Part shown: positions 1 to 8,943 of the stretch, piece by piece
Position numbering within the stretch: position 1 is the stretch's first letter
Layout: every line of letters begins with the position of its first letter
NCBI RefSeq assembly: GCF_009749385.1
Contig: NZ_WBIN01000011.1
Location: 1-64,000, forward strand
Source of the DNA: Agromyces allii
GTDB lineage: Bacteria > Actinomycetota > Actinomycetes > Actinomycetales > Microbacteriaceae
Reading direction: 5' to 3'
DNA: 64,000 nt
Position numbers and translations under genes: made by a program
The notes under the pieces: generated by a model
The model's database searches: none
Told to the model about the DNA's origin: nothing
The model's input: only the letters and a program-made list of their open reading frames with translations

Positions 1-127
1 GGTTCGGGTGCTCAGGTCGAGCCTCAGCGAGCATCCGCAACGCCCGCTCACGCATCTCCGGCGAGTATTTCCTGTTCATCGAGTTCCATCCTTGCTTGAA
101 GAACGGAACGAAAGTCAGGCCGATTCA
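1..127 (-). mobile_element. End of an IS3-family insertion sequence (rest lies left of the window)
   Basis: The minus strand from 79 to 2 encodes the first residues of an IS3-type OrfA transposase. On the minus strand the sequence reads TGAATCGGCCTGACTTTCG starting at 127, 48 nt upstream of the orfA start. The TGA-type tip and its distance from orfA suit the left end of an IS3 element, so 127 is my inferred boundary. Immediately beyond it the plus strand reads as the middle of a membrane-protein gene whose start is missing. Seen: transposase start and abrupt junction. Inferred: exact tip, and that the element caused the truncation. Confidence 0.6.
2..79 (-). CDS. IS3-type transposase OrfA, N-terminal fragment
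   Basis: Twenty-six codons starting at ATG 79 read MNRKYSPEMRERALRML and continue out of the window. This is the opening of the helix-turn-helix (HTH_Tnp_1) subunit of IS3-family transposases, which begins with basic residues, a YSPE/F-type motif and then Arg/Leu-rich helices. OrfA binds the IS ends and normally yields the OrfAB transposase by frameshifting onto orfB. Only the start is present, so nothing can be said about whether the element is intact. Confidence 0.65.
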   Translation of the reverse strand, partial: MNRKYSPEMRERALRMLAEARPEHPN

Positions 128-475
128 GCCGCTCCACACCAGAATCCTTGGGCAAACCGGGCCAAATCTGTTGCGTTGTGGGCGCTCGGAGTCGGGATCC
201 CGTTCTGGATCGCACCGGTCCTCCTTCTGTTCGTTCCCAGCGCGCAAGTTCAAGCAATTGCCCTCCTGGTCTTCTGGACGGGCTTTCTCCCGGTTCTAGT
301 TCTGATCACGCTCTCAATCGTGTTTGGGAGCATCGGTCTACGCAGGTCGAAGGAAGTTGACGGCCTCGGTCGATCCGCCTCACTTACAAGCCTCCGTATT
401 GGAGTGGGACTCATCCTCGTTCCGCCGGTTCTCGGGTTCGTACTCGGAATGATCGTGTATTTCGCGACACGCTGA
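128..475 (+). pseudogene. 5'-truncated small membrane protein (DUF4190-like)
   Basis: The frame is open from a GTG at 8, but its first 40 codons lie inside the insertion sequence. The native part begins around 128 with a Pro-His-Gln-Asn-Pro-Trp-Ala stretch followed by hydrophobic segments at 177-300 and 385-470. A short N-P-W-A segment before two or three membrane helices is typical of the small DUF4190-type membrane proteins of actinobacteria. The original start is absent, so the gene was probably broken by the IS; a chimeric product starting inside the IS cannot be excluded. Function unknown. Confidence 0.5.
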
Positions 476-613
476 TTGCGGAAGCCCTGCCCGCTCGTGC
501 TGCTGGCCCGTACCTCGGTCGCCGTCGCGACTGGCCTTCGGGTCGCACGTCTCATGGAGGCCGCTCGCTGCCAGCGCGAAGTGTGCGAAGGCGACCTCAA
601 TTGTGCCTTTGGT

Positions 614-1543
614 TCAAAAAACCACCATGTCCATATCCTCCCGCCTCGGCGGATCGGCGCCCGGCCGAGAGACCGTGATCGCAGCAGCAAGCGCGCTCCG
701 GCCGAGCAGCGCGGTGACGCTGTCCTCACCCAGAGACTCGAGCCCCGCCCGCGCTTCGGCGCCGAGCGCGCCCCCACTGAGTAGACCATCGATGAGGCCC
801 GCCATGAAGGTGTCGCCAGCGCCGACCGTGTCGACGACGTCCACGGTGATCGCGGGCACCCTGAGCTCGACGCTCGGCGTGACTGCGAGGCATCCGGCCG
901 AACCGAGGGTCACCACCACGAGCGCCGGGCCTGAACGGGACCAGCGGCGGGCAACCTCGGCGATGTCCTCGCCCGGGTGGAGCCACGCGACGTCCTCGTC
1001 GCTTGCCTTGATGACGTCAGCGCGCCCGATGAGGGACAGCGCCTGGAGCCGCACAGCGTCGCGGTCGTCGATGAGGCTCGGGCGGATGTTCGGGTCGTAG
1101 GTGATCAGCGCCCGGCGTCGATGCCGATCGAGGAGTGCGGCGACGGCGGTCGCACCGGGTTCGAGGGTCGCGGCGATGGATCCGATGTGGAGCGCATCCG
1201 CCACCTCGACATCGTCGGCCTTGATCTGCCAGTCGAGGTCGAACTCGTAGGTTGCGGCGCCTTCGGCGTTCAGGCGTGCCAGCGCCGTCGAGGTTCGAGC
1301 AGCGGGTAGCCCCTCTACCGAGACATCCGAGGCCGCCAGCCACGCGCGCACCGCTTGGCCGTGTGGGTCGTCGCCGATCGCGGTCAGCAGCCGTGGGCTT
1401 CGGCCCAAGCGGCCGAGCGCCAGGGCGACGTTGGCCGGGCTACCGCCCGGCGACTCGTCGATCGATCCGTCGGCGCGGTGCACGATGTCGACGAGGGCCT
1501 CGCCAACGACGAGGACGTCGGGCTTCGATTTATGGGCCGTCAT
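614..1543 (-). CDS. PfkB-family carbohydrate kinase, probable fructokinase
   Basis: A 309-residue PfkB (ribokinase-fold) sugar kinase that would phosphorylate fructose released by the two GH32 enzymes of the same operon. The first PfkB signature GGSPANVA is at residues 33-40. The ATP-site/anion-hole signature DTVGAGDTF is near 238-246, with Asp244 as catalytic base. Length matches the family. It is the last gene of the operon; its ATG overlaps the stop of the upstream GH32 gene by 4 nt (ATGA), indicating translational coupling. Fructose specificity is inferred from context; other PfkB sugars are possible. Confidence 0.85.
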   Translation of the reverse strand: MTAHKSKPDVLVVGEALVDIVHRADGSIDESPGGSPANVALALGRLGRSPRLLTAIGDDPHGQAVRAWLAASDVSVEGLPAARTSTALARLNAEGAATYEFDLDWQIKADDVEVADALHIGSIAATLEPGATAVAALLDRHRRRALITYDPNIRPSLIDDRDAVRLQALSLIGRADVIKASDEDVAWLHPGEDIAEVARRWSRSGPALVVVTLGSAGCLAVTPSVELRVPAITVDVVDTVGAGDTFMAGLIDGLLSGGALGAEARAGLESLGEDSVTALLGRSALAAAITVSRPGADPPRREDMDMVVF

Positions 1544-3051
1544 CGGTTCACTCCGTCCAACTCGAGCTCGCGAGTCGCGACGTCCGGAACGGTCACGTCA
1601 ACGACAGTCGCTGAGATCGGGCCGGGCAGTTCGGTGATGAGCGTGGCCAGGATGGGGCCGGCGCCGAGCAGGACGAGGTTCGATACCGTCGCCTCGCCGT
1701 CGTTTGCGAAGACCTCGAGCAGGTGGCCGTCGAGGCTCACGAGCAGGCGCAGTGGCTGGTCACCTGAACCCGGCAGCACGACGGTGCTCGTCGACGGAAA
1801 GTTGGGGTGCACGGCCTCCATCGCGGCACCGCCCCGGGTGACGATGAGCACGTTCGACGACGGCTCGTGCGACAGTTCGACGAGCGCATCGGCGTCGCCG
1901 CGCAACAGCAACCGGAGCGCCCCGGTCGACGCCGGATCCCACGCCAGCTCGACCAACGAGTGCCCGCTCAGCGTGAAGTCAGCCGGCTGGCTCGCGCCAA
2001 CGAAGGTCGAAGCCTCGGCACCCGCGAGCAACTCCCCCACGAACCCCACCGGCTGCTGCACGAGCCGCACCACCCCGGCAACCGTGCGCAGCGACATCCG
2101 CCGCGGCAGTGACATCGCTCCTCGCCAGGGCGACGAGGGGAACGCACCCGCGTAGCGCCAGTTGCTCATCCAGGCGAGCATGATGGCCTCGCCGTCGGGG
2201 GCGCTGTCGAAGGTGACGCCGGCGTAGAAGTCGCGGCCGTGGTCGAGGCGCGTGAGCTCGGCGACATCCGGCGTGAAGCTGACGCCGTCGAAGGAGCCGA
2301 CGATGTAGTGCATCGACGAGCCGTCGGGGTTCGGGTCGTCGCCGACCGGGTTCGTGCTGAGCAGCAGCACCCAGCGGATATCGTCGGGGTCGCCGTCGAC
2401 TGCGAGGGGCACGAGGTCGGGGCACTCCCAGACGACGCCCGTGGCGCCGAGCGGGCCGAACGTGCTGACGTGCTCCCACGTGCGCAGGTCGGGCGAGGCG
2501 TAGAACAGCACCTGGCGGTCGTCGGCTTCGACGGTGAGCATGACATAACGGGTGGCGCCGGCGGCATCCGTGACCCTGACGACCTTCGGGTCGCGGAACG
2601 CGCTCGTGCCGCGATCGAGCACCGGGTTCTGCGGGTCGGGCTGCCAGGTGTAGCCGCCGTCGCGGCTCGTCGCCCGCGACTGCGCCTGGTGGTCGTCGTC
2701 GTAGGCGCTCGTGTAGAACGCGGTGAGCAGCGTGCCGCCGTCGGCCGAGTCATGGCCCGCGCCAGAGTCAGCCGCGCCCGCAGCGGCACCCGTCGCCACT
2801 ATCGACCCCGAAAATACCTGCTCCCCGTCGCGATACCGCAGCGCCACCTCGTGCTCGGTCCAGTGCCGCAGGTCGGGGCTCGTCGCGTGGCCCCAGCTCA
2901 TGTTGCCCCAGTCTGCGCCCTCGGGATTGTACTGGAAGTAGAGGTGCCAGAGGCCGCGGTCGTAGACGAGCCCGTTGGGGTCGTTCATCCAGTTGCGCTG
3001 CGGCGTGAAGTGGAATCGGGGTCGCGGCACGTGGCCGTTCGGGGCATGCAC
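1540..3051 (-). CDS. Glycoside hydrolase family 32 beta-fructosidase (sucrase/levanase type)
   Basis: A 503-residue GH32 enzyme hydrolysing beta-fructofuranosidic bonds in sucrose or fructans. The three GH32 blocks are present: WMNDPNG at 21-27 (Asp24 nucleophile), FRDPK at 152-156, and EC at 209-210 (Glu209 acid/base). A C-terminal beta-sandwich fills the last ~170 residues. No signal peptide is seen, so it is probably cytoplasmic, acting on substrate imported by the ABC system of the same operon. An Ala/Gly/Asp-rich insertion at about 88-105 interrupts the first blades. A GGAG ribosome site lies about 11 nt before the ATG. Confidence 0.9.
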   Translation of the reverse strand: MHAPNGHVPRPRFHFTPQRNWMNDPNGLVYDRGLWHLYFQYNPEGADWGNMSWGHATSPDLRHWTEHEVALRYRDGEQVFSGSIVATGAAAGAADSGAGHDSADGGTLLTAFYTSAYDDDHQAQSRATSRDGGYTWQPDPQNPVLDRGTSAFRDPKVVRVTDAAGATRYVMLTVEADDRQVLFYASPDLRTWEHVSTFGPLGATGVVWECPDLVPLAVDGDPDDIRWVLLLSTNPVGDDPNPDGSSMHYIVGSFDGVSFTPDVAELTRLDHGRDFYAGVTFDSAPDGEAIMLAWMSNWRYAGAFPSSPWRGAMSLPRRMSLRTVAGVVRLVQQPVGFVGELLAGAEASTFVGASQPADFTLSGHSLVELAWDPASTGALRLLLRGDADALVELSHEPSSNVLIVTRGGAAMEAVHPNFPSTSTVVLPGSGDQPLRLLVSLDGHLLEVFANDGEATVSNLVLLGAGPILATLITELPGPISATVVDVTVPDVATRELELDGVNR

Positions 3052-3072
3052 GTCGTTGCTCCTAATGGGCCG

Positions 3073-4092
3073 TCAGATGGAGTGCCGCAGCACCGGCGGG
3101 CACGCGATAAGCTTCGGGCCCGACTCGGGGGCGGGCTCGAGGCCGAGCAGCAGCCGCACGCCCGCGGCGCCGAGTTCGTAGTGCGGCAGCGCGACGGTCG
3201 ACAGCGTCGGGCGCAGGTGCGCGGCGATGACGTCTTGGTTGTCGAAGCCCATGACCGCGATGTCTTCGGGAATGCGCAAGCCGTGCTCGCGCAGCCCGTC
3301 GTAGAGGCCCATCGCCACGCGGTCGTTGTGGCAGAACACGGCCGTCGCCTTTGAATCGAGAATCGCGGATGTCGCGGCGTAGCCGCCCTCCTGCTCGGGC
3401 GCCGCCGGGAACACCAGCGACTCGTCGAACTCGATGCCCGCCGCGGCGAGCGCGGCACGGTACCCCGCGAGACGCCCGGTCTGCGCGGGCGACGGCGTCG
3501 TCGTGTTGATGAACGCGATGCGGCGGTGGCTCGCGGCGAGCAGCTCTTCGGTGGCGGTGCGGCCGCCCTGCTCCTCGTCGGGCACGACCGCGGGCAACAC
3601 GTTGCCCGCGGCGAAGCAGTCGACGAGCACGGTGTCGGTCTGGTGCAACGCCTCGGGCACCTGGATCTCGCGGTGGTACCAGGTCGAGTAGAGGATGCCG
3701 TGCACCTGGTGCTCGAGCATCATCGCGATGGCCTCGTTCTCGGCCGCCGCGTTGCCGTCGGTGTTGGCGACGAGCAGCACGTAGCCGTGCTTCCACGCCT
3801 CGTCTTGCGCGCCGTGGATGATCTGGCCGGCGAACGGGGTCGTCGCGATCGCGTCTGCGACGAGGCCGATGAACCGGGAGGTGCCCTGCGACAGCGTCTT
3901 CGCGAGCGCGTTCGGCCGGTAGCCGAGCTCGGCCACGGCCTCCTGCACCCGGCGCCGGGCGTCGTCGCCGATACGGGCGCCGGCCTTGTCGTTCACGACG
4001 TGCGAGACCGTGGCCACCGAGACTCCGGCGATCTTCGCGACATCCCGCATCGTGACCGGTGACCCGTTTCGGCCGTGCTCCGAGGTGCTCAT
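3073..4092 (-). CDS. LacI-family transcriptional regulator of the fructan operon
   Basis: A 339-residue LacI/GalR repressor. The N-terminal helix-turn-helix begins TMRDVAKIAGVSVATVS at 14-30, followed by the hinge helix near 60. A periplasmic-binding-like ligand domain fills the rest (EQGGRTATEELL and FCHNDRVAMGLYDGL motifs). Start ATG 4092 overlaps the stop of the upstream permease by 4 nt, and a frame opening further upstream is only the antisense phase of the permeases. Being inside the operon, it would regulate its own expression. Its likely sites are the two AAGCGGTTA-containing operators at 8924-8981; the effector is probably fructose, a phosphorylated fructose or a fructo-oligosaccharide. 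Confidence 0.88.
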   Translation of the reverse strand: MSTSEHGRNGSPVTMRDVAKIAGVSVATVSHVVNDKAGARIGDDARRRVQEAVAELGYRPNALAKTLSQGTSRFIGLVADAIATTPFAGQIIHGAQDEAWKHGYVLLVANTDGNAAAENEAIAMMLEHQVHGILYSTWYHREIQVPEALHQTDTVLVDCFAAGNVLPAVVPDEEQGGRTATEELLAASHRRIAFINTTTPSPAQTGRLAGYRAALAAAGIEFDESLVFPAAPEQEGGYAATSAILDSKATAVFCHNDRVAMGLYDGLREHGLRIPEDIAVMGFDNQDVIAAHLRPTLSTVALPHYELGAAGVRLLLGLEPAPESGPKLIACPPVLRHSI

Positions 4093-5024
4093 CCCTTGGT
4101 TGCTCCACTCTCGAGACCGTTGATCATCGCCTTGTTCAAGACGAGGAAGACCAGGAGCAGCGGCGTCACCGTCACGCAGACGGCGGCGAACGTCGCGGTC
4201 CAGTCGGTGTTGCCCATCGCTCCGATGTAGTTTTGCAGGCCGAGCGGGATCGTCTTCAGTCCGTCGGAGAGCACGAACGTGTTCGCGAAGATGAAGTCGT
4301 TCCAGATGAAGATACTGTTCACCAGCACGACCGTGATGATCGTATTGGCCGACAGCGGGAACGTGATCTGGCCGAAGATGCGGTACGGGCCGGCGCCGTC
4401 GATCGACGCGGCCTCGTACATCTCGCGCGGGATGTACTCGTAGAACGACGAGAACAGGTAGATCGACATCGGTAGCGCGAACGCGGCCAGCGGGATGATC
4501 ATCGACATGTGGGTGTCGAGCAGCCCGATCTGCGAGTAGTCGATGAAGAGCGGCACGAGCGCGATCTGCACGGGCACGATGATGCCGAGCAAAAAGAGCG
4601 CCTTCACGAGCCCGCTGAAGCGGAAGCCGAGCACCTCGAGCGCGTAGGCGGCCATCATGCCCGCGACGACGATGAGGACGCTCGCGCCGAGCGTGACGAT
4701 GAGGCTGTTCACGATGTTGAGCCACAGGTTGCCGGTGGCGAACGCCCGCGCGTAGTTGTCGAGCGTCCACTCCGACGGCAGGGCGAAGGCGTTGCCGCCC
4801 GCGAAGTCCGACGCCGTGCGGAAGCTCGTGAGGAACAGCCACACGAGCGGGTACACCTGCACGATCACGATGAGCACGATCGTCACCGTCAAGATGGTGC
4901 GCTGCACGCGCAGCCTGGGCGAGAGCGAGCGGATGCGGCGCCCTGCGGGCCTGGCCGATCGGGGCGGCTGCGGCGGCTCGGACTGGGCGGGCGACACGGC
5001 CGGCGTGAGCACGGGGGCGGTCAT
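4089..5024 (-). CDS. Sugar ABC transporter permease, MalG-type
   Basis: A 311-residue inner-membrane permease of the CUT1 carbohydrate ABC family. A Pro/Arg-rich cytoplasmic N-terminus (1-40) precedes six predicted helices. The EAA-loop signature EAASIDGAGPYRIFGQITFPL is partly conserved at about 210-230 (EAASIDGAGPYRIF). It pairs with the MalF-type permease upstream; start and stop overlap neighbours by 4 nt on both sides. No ATPase gene is in the operon, so an MsmK-like shared ATPase encoded elsewhere is probably used, as is common for CUT1 importers in actinobacteria. Confidence 0.88.
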   Translation of the reverse strand: MTAPVLTPAVSPAQSEPPQPPRSARPAGRRIRSLSPRLRVQRTILTVTIVLIVIVQVYPLVWLFLTSFRTASDFAGGNAFALPSEWTLDNYARAFATGNLWLNIVNSLIVTLGASVLIVVAGMMAAYALEVLGFRFSGLVKALFLLGIIVPVQIALVPLFIDYSQIGLLDTHMSMIIPLAAFALPMSIYLFSSFYEYIPREMYEAASIDGAGPYRIFGQITFPLSANTIITVVLVNSIFIWNDFIFANTFVLSDGLKTIPLGLQNYIGAMGNTDWTATFAAVCVTVTPLLLVFLVLNKAMINGLESGATKG

Positions 5025-5983
5025 GAGTCATCCCTTCGGCGAAGGAGCAGGAAGATGATGCCGACGGCGACGAGGCACTCGACGACGATGAAGACGGAGA
5101 TCGCGCTGGCGTAGCCGTAGTCGGTGTGCACGAACGCGGTCTTGTACATGTAGGTCGTGAGCAACTCGGAGGCCTGGCCTGGCCCGCCGTTGGTGAGCAG
5201 GTATGGGATGTCGAAGCCGCGCAGGGCGAAGGTCGTCGCCATGATCGTGGTCGTGATCCACACCGGGCGGATGTACGGGAAGCGGATGCGCCAGAACACC
5301 TGCCACCACGAGGCGCCATCGAGGCGGGCCGCCTCTTCGAGCTCCTTCGGCACGGCGATGAGGGCTGCGTAGATGATGAGCATGTAGAGGCCGGTGAAGC
5401 GCCATCCCTCAGGGATCGACACGGCGGCCAGCACGGTGTTCACGTCGGAGAGCCAGGCGTTCTGCAGGTTCTCGAGCCCGACCCACGCGAGGATCTGGTT
5501 CAGCAGGCCGACCGGTTCGAGCGAGTAGATGCGCTGGAACAGGATGGCGATCGCGACCGTCGAGATGATCGCCGGCAGCAGGTAGACCGTCTTCACGAGC
5601 TCGCGTGCCCTGGGCAGCGCGGTGAGCAGGCTCGCAACGATGAGCGCGCCGCCGAGCTGGAGCACGAGGCAGATCGCGAGGTAGCCGAGCGCGTTGCCGA
5701 ACGCCGTCCAGAAGACGTCGTCGCGCGTGAGCATCTTGACGTAGTTGTCGAAGCCGACGAAGACCATGTCGGTGATGCCGTCCCAGCGGAAGACGCTGAG
5801 GAACAGCGACTGCAGGATCGGCAGCAGCACGGCCACGCCGTAGAGCAGCAGCGGTGGTACGAGGAAGACCAGCACCGAGAGCTTCGACCGACGCGGCAGC
5901 ATCGACGTCGACATCGGGCGGGCCCGCCGGGGCGAGCGCGGCTCAGCCGCGCCCACCCCGGCAGTGGTGACCGTGTCAGCCAT
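5021..5983 (-). CDS. Sugar ABC transporter permease, MalF-type
   Basis: A 320-residue CUT1 permease partner with about six membrane segments after a short basic N-terminus. The EAA loop EEAARLDGASWWQVFWRIRFP sits near 220 (EEAARLDGASWWQVF). I chose ATG 5983 (MADTVTTAG), which overlaps the stop of the binding-protein gene by 8 nt, instead of ATG 6007, which would extend 32 nt into that gene. It forms the channel with the MalG-type protein and receives substrate from the lipoprotein encoded just upstream. Confidence 0.87.
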   Translation of the reverse strand: MADTVTTAGVGAAEPRSPRRARPMSTSMLPRRSKLSVLVFLVPPLLLYGVAVLLPILQSLFLSVFRWDGITDMVFVGFDNYVKMLTRDDVFWTAFGNALGYLAICLVLQLGGALIVASLLTALPRARELVKTVYLLPAIISTVAIAILFQRIYSLEPVGLLNQILAWVGLENLQNAWLSDVNTVLAAVSIPEGWRFTGLYMLIIYAALIAVPKELEEAARLDGASWWQVFWRIRFPYIRPVWITTTIMATTFALRGFDIPYLLTNGGPGQASELLTTYMYKTAFVHTDYGYASAISVFIVVECLVAVGIIFLLLRRRDDS

Positions 5984-7322
5984 TGACGTTCTCCGCGAGG
6001 GCGGCATCCATCGTCTCGATGAACTCGTCGGGCGTGATGTCGCCCTGCACCAGGAGGGTGAGTTCCTGCTGGAGGCGCGTGTTGGTCGCCGGGTCGAGCT
6101 GCGTGTCCCACGGCATCGCGATCTTCGGGCCGACGTCGTTGGCCTGCTCGACCGCGCGGGTGTAGAGCTCGGTCGCGTTGTCGGGGATGGTGGTCTCGAC
6201 GTTCGTCGTCGGCGAGAGCGCGCCCGTGGCCGCGTAGACCTCGGGGTAGCGTTCGAGGGCGAACGCGAGGAAGTCGCGCACGAGCGGGTCGTACGTCTGC
6301 GCGTTCACTGCCATGCCGATGCCCGACGGCGTCACGTACTCATTGTCGTTCGTGACCGCGCCGTCGATGGTCGGCAGCGTGAAGTAGTCGACGTCGTCAC
6401 GCACGGCGGGGTCGAGGGCATCCGTCGCCAGGTTGCTGAGCTCCCACGTGCCGATGTTGTAGACGGCGGCCTTGCCCGAGGTGAAGAGCGCCTGCGCGTC
6501 GGCGTACCCCGTCGACGAGAAGCCCTCTTGGAAGCATCCGGCCTGCCCGAGCTCGTACAGCCACTCGGCGGCAGCTTTGCCTGCCGGGTCGGCGAACGAG
6601 GCGTCGCCGTTCTTCAGCTGCTGCACGTACTCGGGGCCGGCCATCCGGAACGGGTAGTAGGCCATGTACCGCTCGAGCGGCCACTGGTCCTGCCCGTCGA
6701 GCGCGATGGGCGTGATGCCCTTGGCCCGGAGCGCCTCGCACATCGCCGGGAAGTCGTCGAGCGTCGCCGGCACCTCGACGCCCGCGTCGGCGAGCAGGGC
6801 CTTGTTGTACCAGAAGAACTCCAGCTGGAACTCGAACGGCACCATGTAGAGCGAGCCGTCGTCGAAGCGCTGGTAGTTCAGCGCGGCCTCGCGGTACTCG
6901 TCGGCGAGTCCGAGGTCGTCGAGCAGCAGGTCGACGTCGACCATGCGGCCCTGACCCGCGAGCTTCTGCGCGAAGGGCGTTGCATCCGTGTCGAAGAGCT
7001 CGGGCAGCTTGTTCGCGGCCGCGAGCGTCTCGTACTTCTGGATGTACGAGGGCCGGTCGGGCGTCGTGACGAGGTTGAGCGCGAAGCCGGGGTGCTCCTC
7101 GGCGTACTCGTCGGCGATCTGCTCCATGGCCGTGATCACGCCGCCGTCGGCCGGCCGCGAGAGCAGCCAGGAGATCTCGCGGGGCACGATCTCTCCCTCG
7201 GGGTCGACGTCGGTCGGGTCGGCGCTGCTCGCTCCGCCCGCGCAGCCGGTGAGCACGAGGGCTGCTGCGGCTGCGGTGGCGGCAGCGGCGAGGAACGCTC
7301 GTCTGCGCTTCGTGGTGAACAT
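5976..7322 (-). CDS. Sugar ABC transporter substrate-binding lipoprotein
   Basis: A 448-residue extracellular solute-binding protein (family 1). A basic N-terminus (KRRR), hydrophobic stretch and lipobox LTGC place the lipidated Cys at 27. The mature part has the bilobal layout of family-1 sugar-binding proteins and is rich in aromatic residues suited to oligosaccharides. A strong AAAGGAG ribosome site precedes ATG 7322. The 72-nt gap to the preceding GH32 gene is the largest in the operon. Substrate is inferred as fructo-oligosaccharide or sucrose from the flanking GH32 and fructokinase genes. Confidence 0.88.
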   Translation of the reverse strand: MFTTKRRRAFLAAAATAAAAALVLTGCAGGASSADPTDVDPEGEIVPREISWLLSRPADGGVITAMEQIADEYAEEHPGFALNLVTTPDRPSYIQKYETLAAANKLPELFDTDATPFAQKLAGQGRMVDVDLLLDDLGLADEYREAALNYQRFDDGSLYMVPFEFQLEFFWYNKALLADAGVEVPATLDDFPAMCEALRAKGITPIALDGQDQWPLERYMAYYPFRMAGPEYVQQLKNGDASFADPAGKAAAEWLYELGQAGCFQEGFSSTGYADAQALFTSGKAAVYNIGTWELSNLATDALDPAVRDDVDYFTLPTIDGAVTNDNEYVTPSGIGMAVNAQTYDPLVRDFLAFALERYPEVYAATGALSPTTNVETTIPDNATELYTRAVEQANDVGPKIAMPWDTQLDPATNTRLQQELTLLVQGDITPDEFIETMDAALAENVNG

Positions 7323-7394
7323 GGTCGGAATCTCCTTTGATCGATCTGCAGGGGGTGGTGCGGTGTGTTGCGTGCTGTGGTGCGAATGGAAGGA

Positions 7395-8909
7395 CTAGGT
7401 CGTTGCGGCGACGAGGTCGGCGTCGGTGGTGTCGATTTCGGTGACGGATGCCGCGGGCTGGGCAGGTTCGGTCGACTCGCGTGCGAACACCGAGAACTCC
7501 TCGACCGTGACGGTGCCCTCGCCGACGAAGACGCCGACCCGGCCGCTCGGGCGGTCGTAGAGCCGGGTGCTGAGCACGGTGGCGTTGTCGACGGTGGCGA
7601 CGCAGAGGTCGCCGTCGACGATGACATCGAGCTCGTGCACGCCGGCGTCGAGCCGACACGGGCGCTCGAGCTCGACGGCGAAGGGCACGTCGCCCGAGAT
7701 CTGCCACTGCTCGGTGCCGGTCGACCGGCGCGGCCAGCGATCGAAGACGAGGCGCCCGCGCTTGGGCTCGAGCCGGAGCACGTATCCCTCGTCGCCGTCG
7801 GCGCTCGCCCGAAGGAGCACGCCGGCTTCGGTCGTGCCCTCGGCGATGTCGAGGCGGGCACGGAGCCGGAAGGACGACGGGGCGTCGTCGGCGGTCAGGA
7901 TGTCGCGGTATCCGTCGGGTGCGGAGAGCAGGGTGCCGCTCGCGATCGCATCGCCGGGCTGCGCGAAGGCGGCTTCCGAGAAGGTCTCGCGCAACTCCTC
8001 GGGCGGGTGGAAGGCGAGCGTGCCGTCTTCGCGCTGCTCGGCTTCGAGCACCGACATCGTGCCGGCCCACTGCCAGGCGCCGTCGTCGGTGGCGCCCTCG
8101 CGGGAGGCGATCCACCCGAAGAAGAATCGCCGTCCATCGCGCTCAGCCGACTTCGCCGCGTAGAACGCGCGACCGTCGATCGTGTCGTGCTCGGGCGTGA
8201 GCCAGGGGCCGTGCAGGCTGCGCGACATCCGGTACCTGGTGGTGAAGGCGTCGCTGAACTCCGACGAGACGAGGTACCACCAGTCGCCCATCTTGAAGAC
8301 CTCGGGGCACTCGTGCGCGATGTAGCGGCGCGGGTCCCAGAACGGGGCCGCGGGCTCCCAGGTCGAGAGGTCGGTCGAGGTGCACTGCGCGATGACGCCG
8401 CGGCGCCGGGCGGGCCCGTCGGTGTGGCGCGCGGTGATGAGCATGCGCCAGAGCTGCGCCTCGTCGTCCCAGAAGACGAACGGGTCGCGCCAGTCGGCCG
8501 TCTCGTAGCCGGCGGTCGCCCCGAAGGTGTGCGACGGATGCCGCTGCCACGAGTCCATGCCGTCGACGCTGGTCGCGTGCATGACGAGCTGCAGCGCGAG
8601 CCCGTCGTCGCCGACCTTGGTCGGGTTCTGCCCGGTGTAGAAGGCGTGGTGGGTGCCGTCGGCCGCGAGCACGATGCTGCCGGTGTAGATGTTGAAGTCG
8701 TCGGCGTCGGGGCCGCCCGAGGCGATGGCCATGCCGGCATCCGTGAAGTCGACCAGGTTCTCGGTCGTCAGGCGACGCCAGGGCATGCCCTCCTTCGGAG
8801 TGCGGCGAGTCTCGTGCAGGTAGAAGAGGTGGAACACCCCGTCTTCCTGCCACGGGATGACGTCGCCGATCCAGGCGCCGTTCGGCTGGGAAAACCCTCG
8901 TTGGTTCAT
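7395..8909 (-). CDS. GH32-clan beta-fructosidase, divergent subgroup with IGDVIPW start motif
   Basis: A 504-residue GH32 protein and first gene of the operon. In place of WMNDPNG it has GAWIGDVIPW (Asp16 predicted nucleophile). It keeps WRDPF at 140-144 and HECPE at 199-203 (Glu200 acid/base). The C-terminal ~150 residues form the beta-sandwich seen in this subgroup. No signal peptide is visible. I chose ATG 8909, with GAGAG 7-11 nt upstream; GTG 8915 is a possible alternative. The motif divergence suggests a different linkage or chain-length preference from the second GH32 at 1540-3051, so the two may split fructan degradation. Specificity is not readable from sequence. Confidence 0.82.
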   Translation of the reverse strand: MNQRGFSQPNGAWIGDVIPWQEDGVFHLFYLHETRRTPKEGMPWRRLTTENLVDFTDAGMAIASGGPDADDFNIYTGSIVLAADGTHHAFYTGQNPTKVGDDGLALQLVMHATSVDGMDSWQRHPSHTFGATAGYETADWRDPFVFWDDEAQLWRMLITARHTDGPARRRGVIAQCTSTDLSTWEPAAPFWDPRRYIAHECPEVFKMGDWWYLVSSEFSDAFTTRYRMSRSLHGPWLTPEHDTIDGRAFYAAKSAERDGRRFFFGWIASREGATDDGAWQWAGTMSVLEAEQREDGTLAFHPPEELRETFSEAAFAQPGDAIASGTLLSAPDGYRDILTADDAPSSFRLRARLDIAEGTTEAGVLLRASADGDEGYVLRLEPKRGRLVFDRWPRRSTGTEQWQISGDVPFAVELERPCRLDAGVHELDVIVDGDLCVATVDNATVLSTRLYDRPSGRVGVFVGEGTVTVEEFSVFARESTEPAQPAASVTEIDTTDADLVAATT

Positions 8910-8923
8910 CGTCACTCTCAGTT

Positions 8924-8938
8924 GGTTAAGCGGTTATC
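8924..8938. promoter_or_regulatory. LacI-type operator O1 (downstream copy)
   Basis: GGTTAAGCGGTTATC on the plus strand contains the AAGCGGTTA core expected for a LacI/GalR-family site. It covers the predicted transcription start of the minus-strand fructan operon. A second copy lies 43 bp away, about four helical turns. Confidence 0.65.
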
Positions 8939-8943
8939 CAGAA

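Noticed and set aside
3073-5319. A 748-residue open frame that would fuse the LacI regulator to upstream sequence
   Set aside because: Its first 400 residues are Arg/His-rich and are the wrong phase of the two permease genes. LacI starts at ATG 4092 with an ATGA overlap.
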